DNA of 50,208 bases from Candidatus Handelsmanbacteria bacterium (GTDB taxonomy: Bacteria > Latescibacterota > UBA2968 > UBA8231). This document shows, piece by piece, positions 50,095 to 50,208 of the stretch. Location of the stretch: the NCBI GenBank assembly GCA_016867395.1, contig VGJS01000027.1:1-50208 (forward strand), in the 5' to 3' direction. The translations under genes were made by a program, and so were the position numbers. Below the pieces are notes generated by a model. That model worked only from the letters and a program-made list of their open reading frames with translations. It was not told where the DNA came from and made no database searches. Within the stretch, counting starts at the first letter, position 1. Every line of letters starts with the position of its first letter.

Positions 50095-50208
50095 TCAAGC
50101 GCAAAGCCTGGGTGTTAGCCGCTCGAATTGCTCTGGGGTCAGATACCCCAGGGTGGAATGTAACCGCTCCCGGTTGTAGAAGATCTCCAGGTATTCAAAC
50201 AGATCGGG
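50095..50208 (-). mobile_element. IS3-family transposase OrfB, C-terminal fragment (integrase core)
   Basis: On the minus strand, entering from the right edge, 37 residues end in TGA at 50095: [20 protein letters not shown] then [11 protein letters not shown]. The FYN-x-x-R-x-HS-x-LGY-x-[S/T]P-x-x-[Y/F] end is the signature C-terminus of IS3 OrfB (rve/DDE integrase). The catalytic DDE part lies outside the window. Confidence 0.9.

Overview
This is a high-GC bacterial fragment, tightly packed with short operons that change strand often. It most resembles an uncultivated member of the FCB/PVC-type lineages (Latescibacterota or Poribacteria-like). That placement is inference from gene content: many Gfo/Idh/MocA oxidoreductases, sugar-phosphate isomerases, amidohydrolases, an enolase-superfamily enzyme, propeller proteins, a FlgD/T9SS-like C-terminal domain and a Reg_prop histidine kinase. 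No rRNA or tRNA was seen. Both edges run into IS3-family transposase sequence (orfA at the left, orfB C-terminus at the right), so the window may be a whole contig broken at repeats.

Layout. 1-204 is an IS3 remnant and 293-1179 a VapBC toxin-antitoxin pair. 1050-1970 is a compact locus with a promoter, a 13-codon leader ORF with a very strong ribosome site, several hairpins, an attenuator-like terminator, a sigma-70-region-4-like gene, a 10-codon mini-ORF and a strong terminator. It is the best candidate here for an undescribed regulatory system. 1997-4838 (minus) holds a sugar isomerase, a propeller protein and ATP sulfurylase. 4950-8237 (plus) holds an internally duplicated membrane protein, a GMC oxidoreductase and a Gfo/Idh enzyme, from a probably leaderless promoter. 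8325-9883 is a broken secreted LamG protein. 10138-13422 holds a rhodanese and a gluconolactonase/Na+-symporter operon. 13472-15860 is a decayed propeller histidine kinase. 15891-19405 is a catabolic operon (amidohydrolase, mannonate-dehydratase-like protein, unknown protein). 19480-20093 is a thioesterase followed by a 200-nt palindromic element.

20092-23638 holds a cadherin-like/kelch protein and a ferritin-like/ATP-grasp fusion. 23728-29237 holds an enolase-superfamily enzyme, a GH32/43-like propeller, a solute-binding lipoprotein and MTA phosphorylase. 29299-31650 is a nuclease-helicase and 31610-32812 an MFS transporter. 32857-35393 is a cobalt-type nitrile hydratase operon (beta, alpha, activator) behind a broken alcohol dehydrogenase. 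35658-41600 holds a lipoprotein, a metallohydrolase, two dehydrogenases, a Gfo/Idh enzyme, a NUDIX hydrolase and a small conserved protein. 41660-44664 holds a histidine phosphatase and a GT-C glycosyltransferase with TPR tail. 44781-48702 holds an esterase, a membrane protein and a sugar isomerase; 48722-49936 an N-acylglucosamine 2-epimerase-like protein.

Most intact genes fit uptake and breakdown of sugars, sugar acids and small organic nitrogen compounds. Four genes (IS orfA, LamG protein, histidine kinase, alcohol dehydrogenase) are clearly broken while their neighbours are intact, which points to real gene decay rather than poor sequence.
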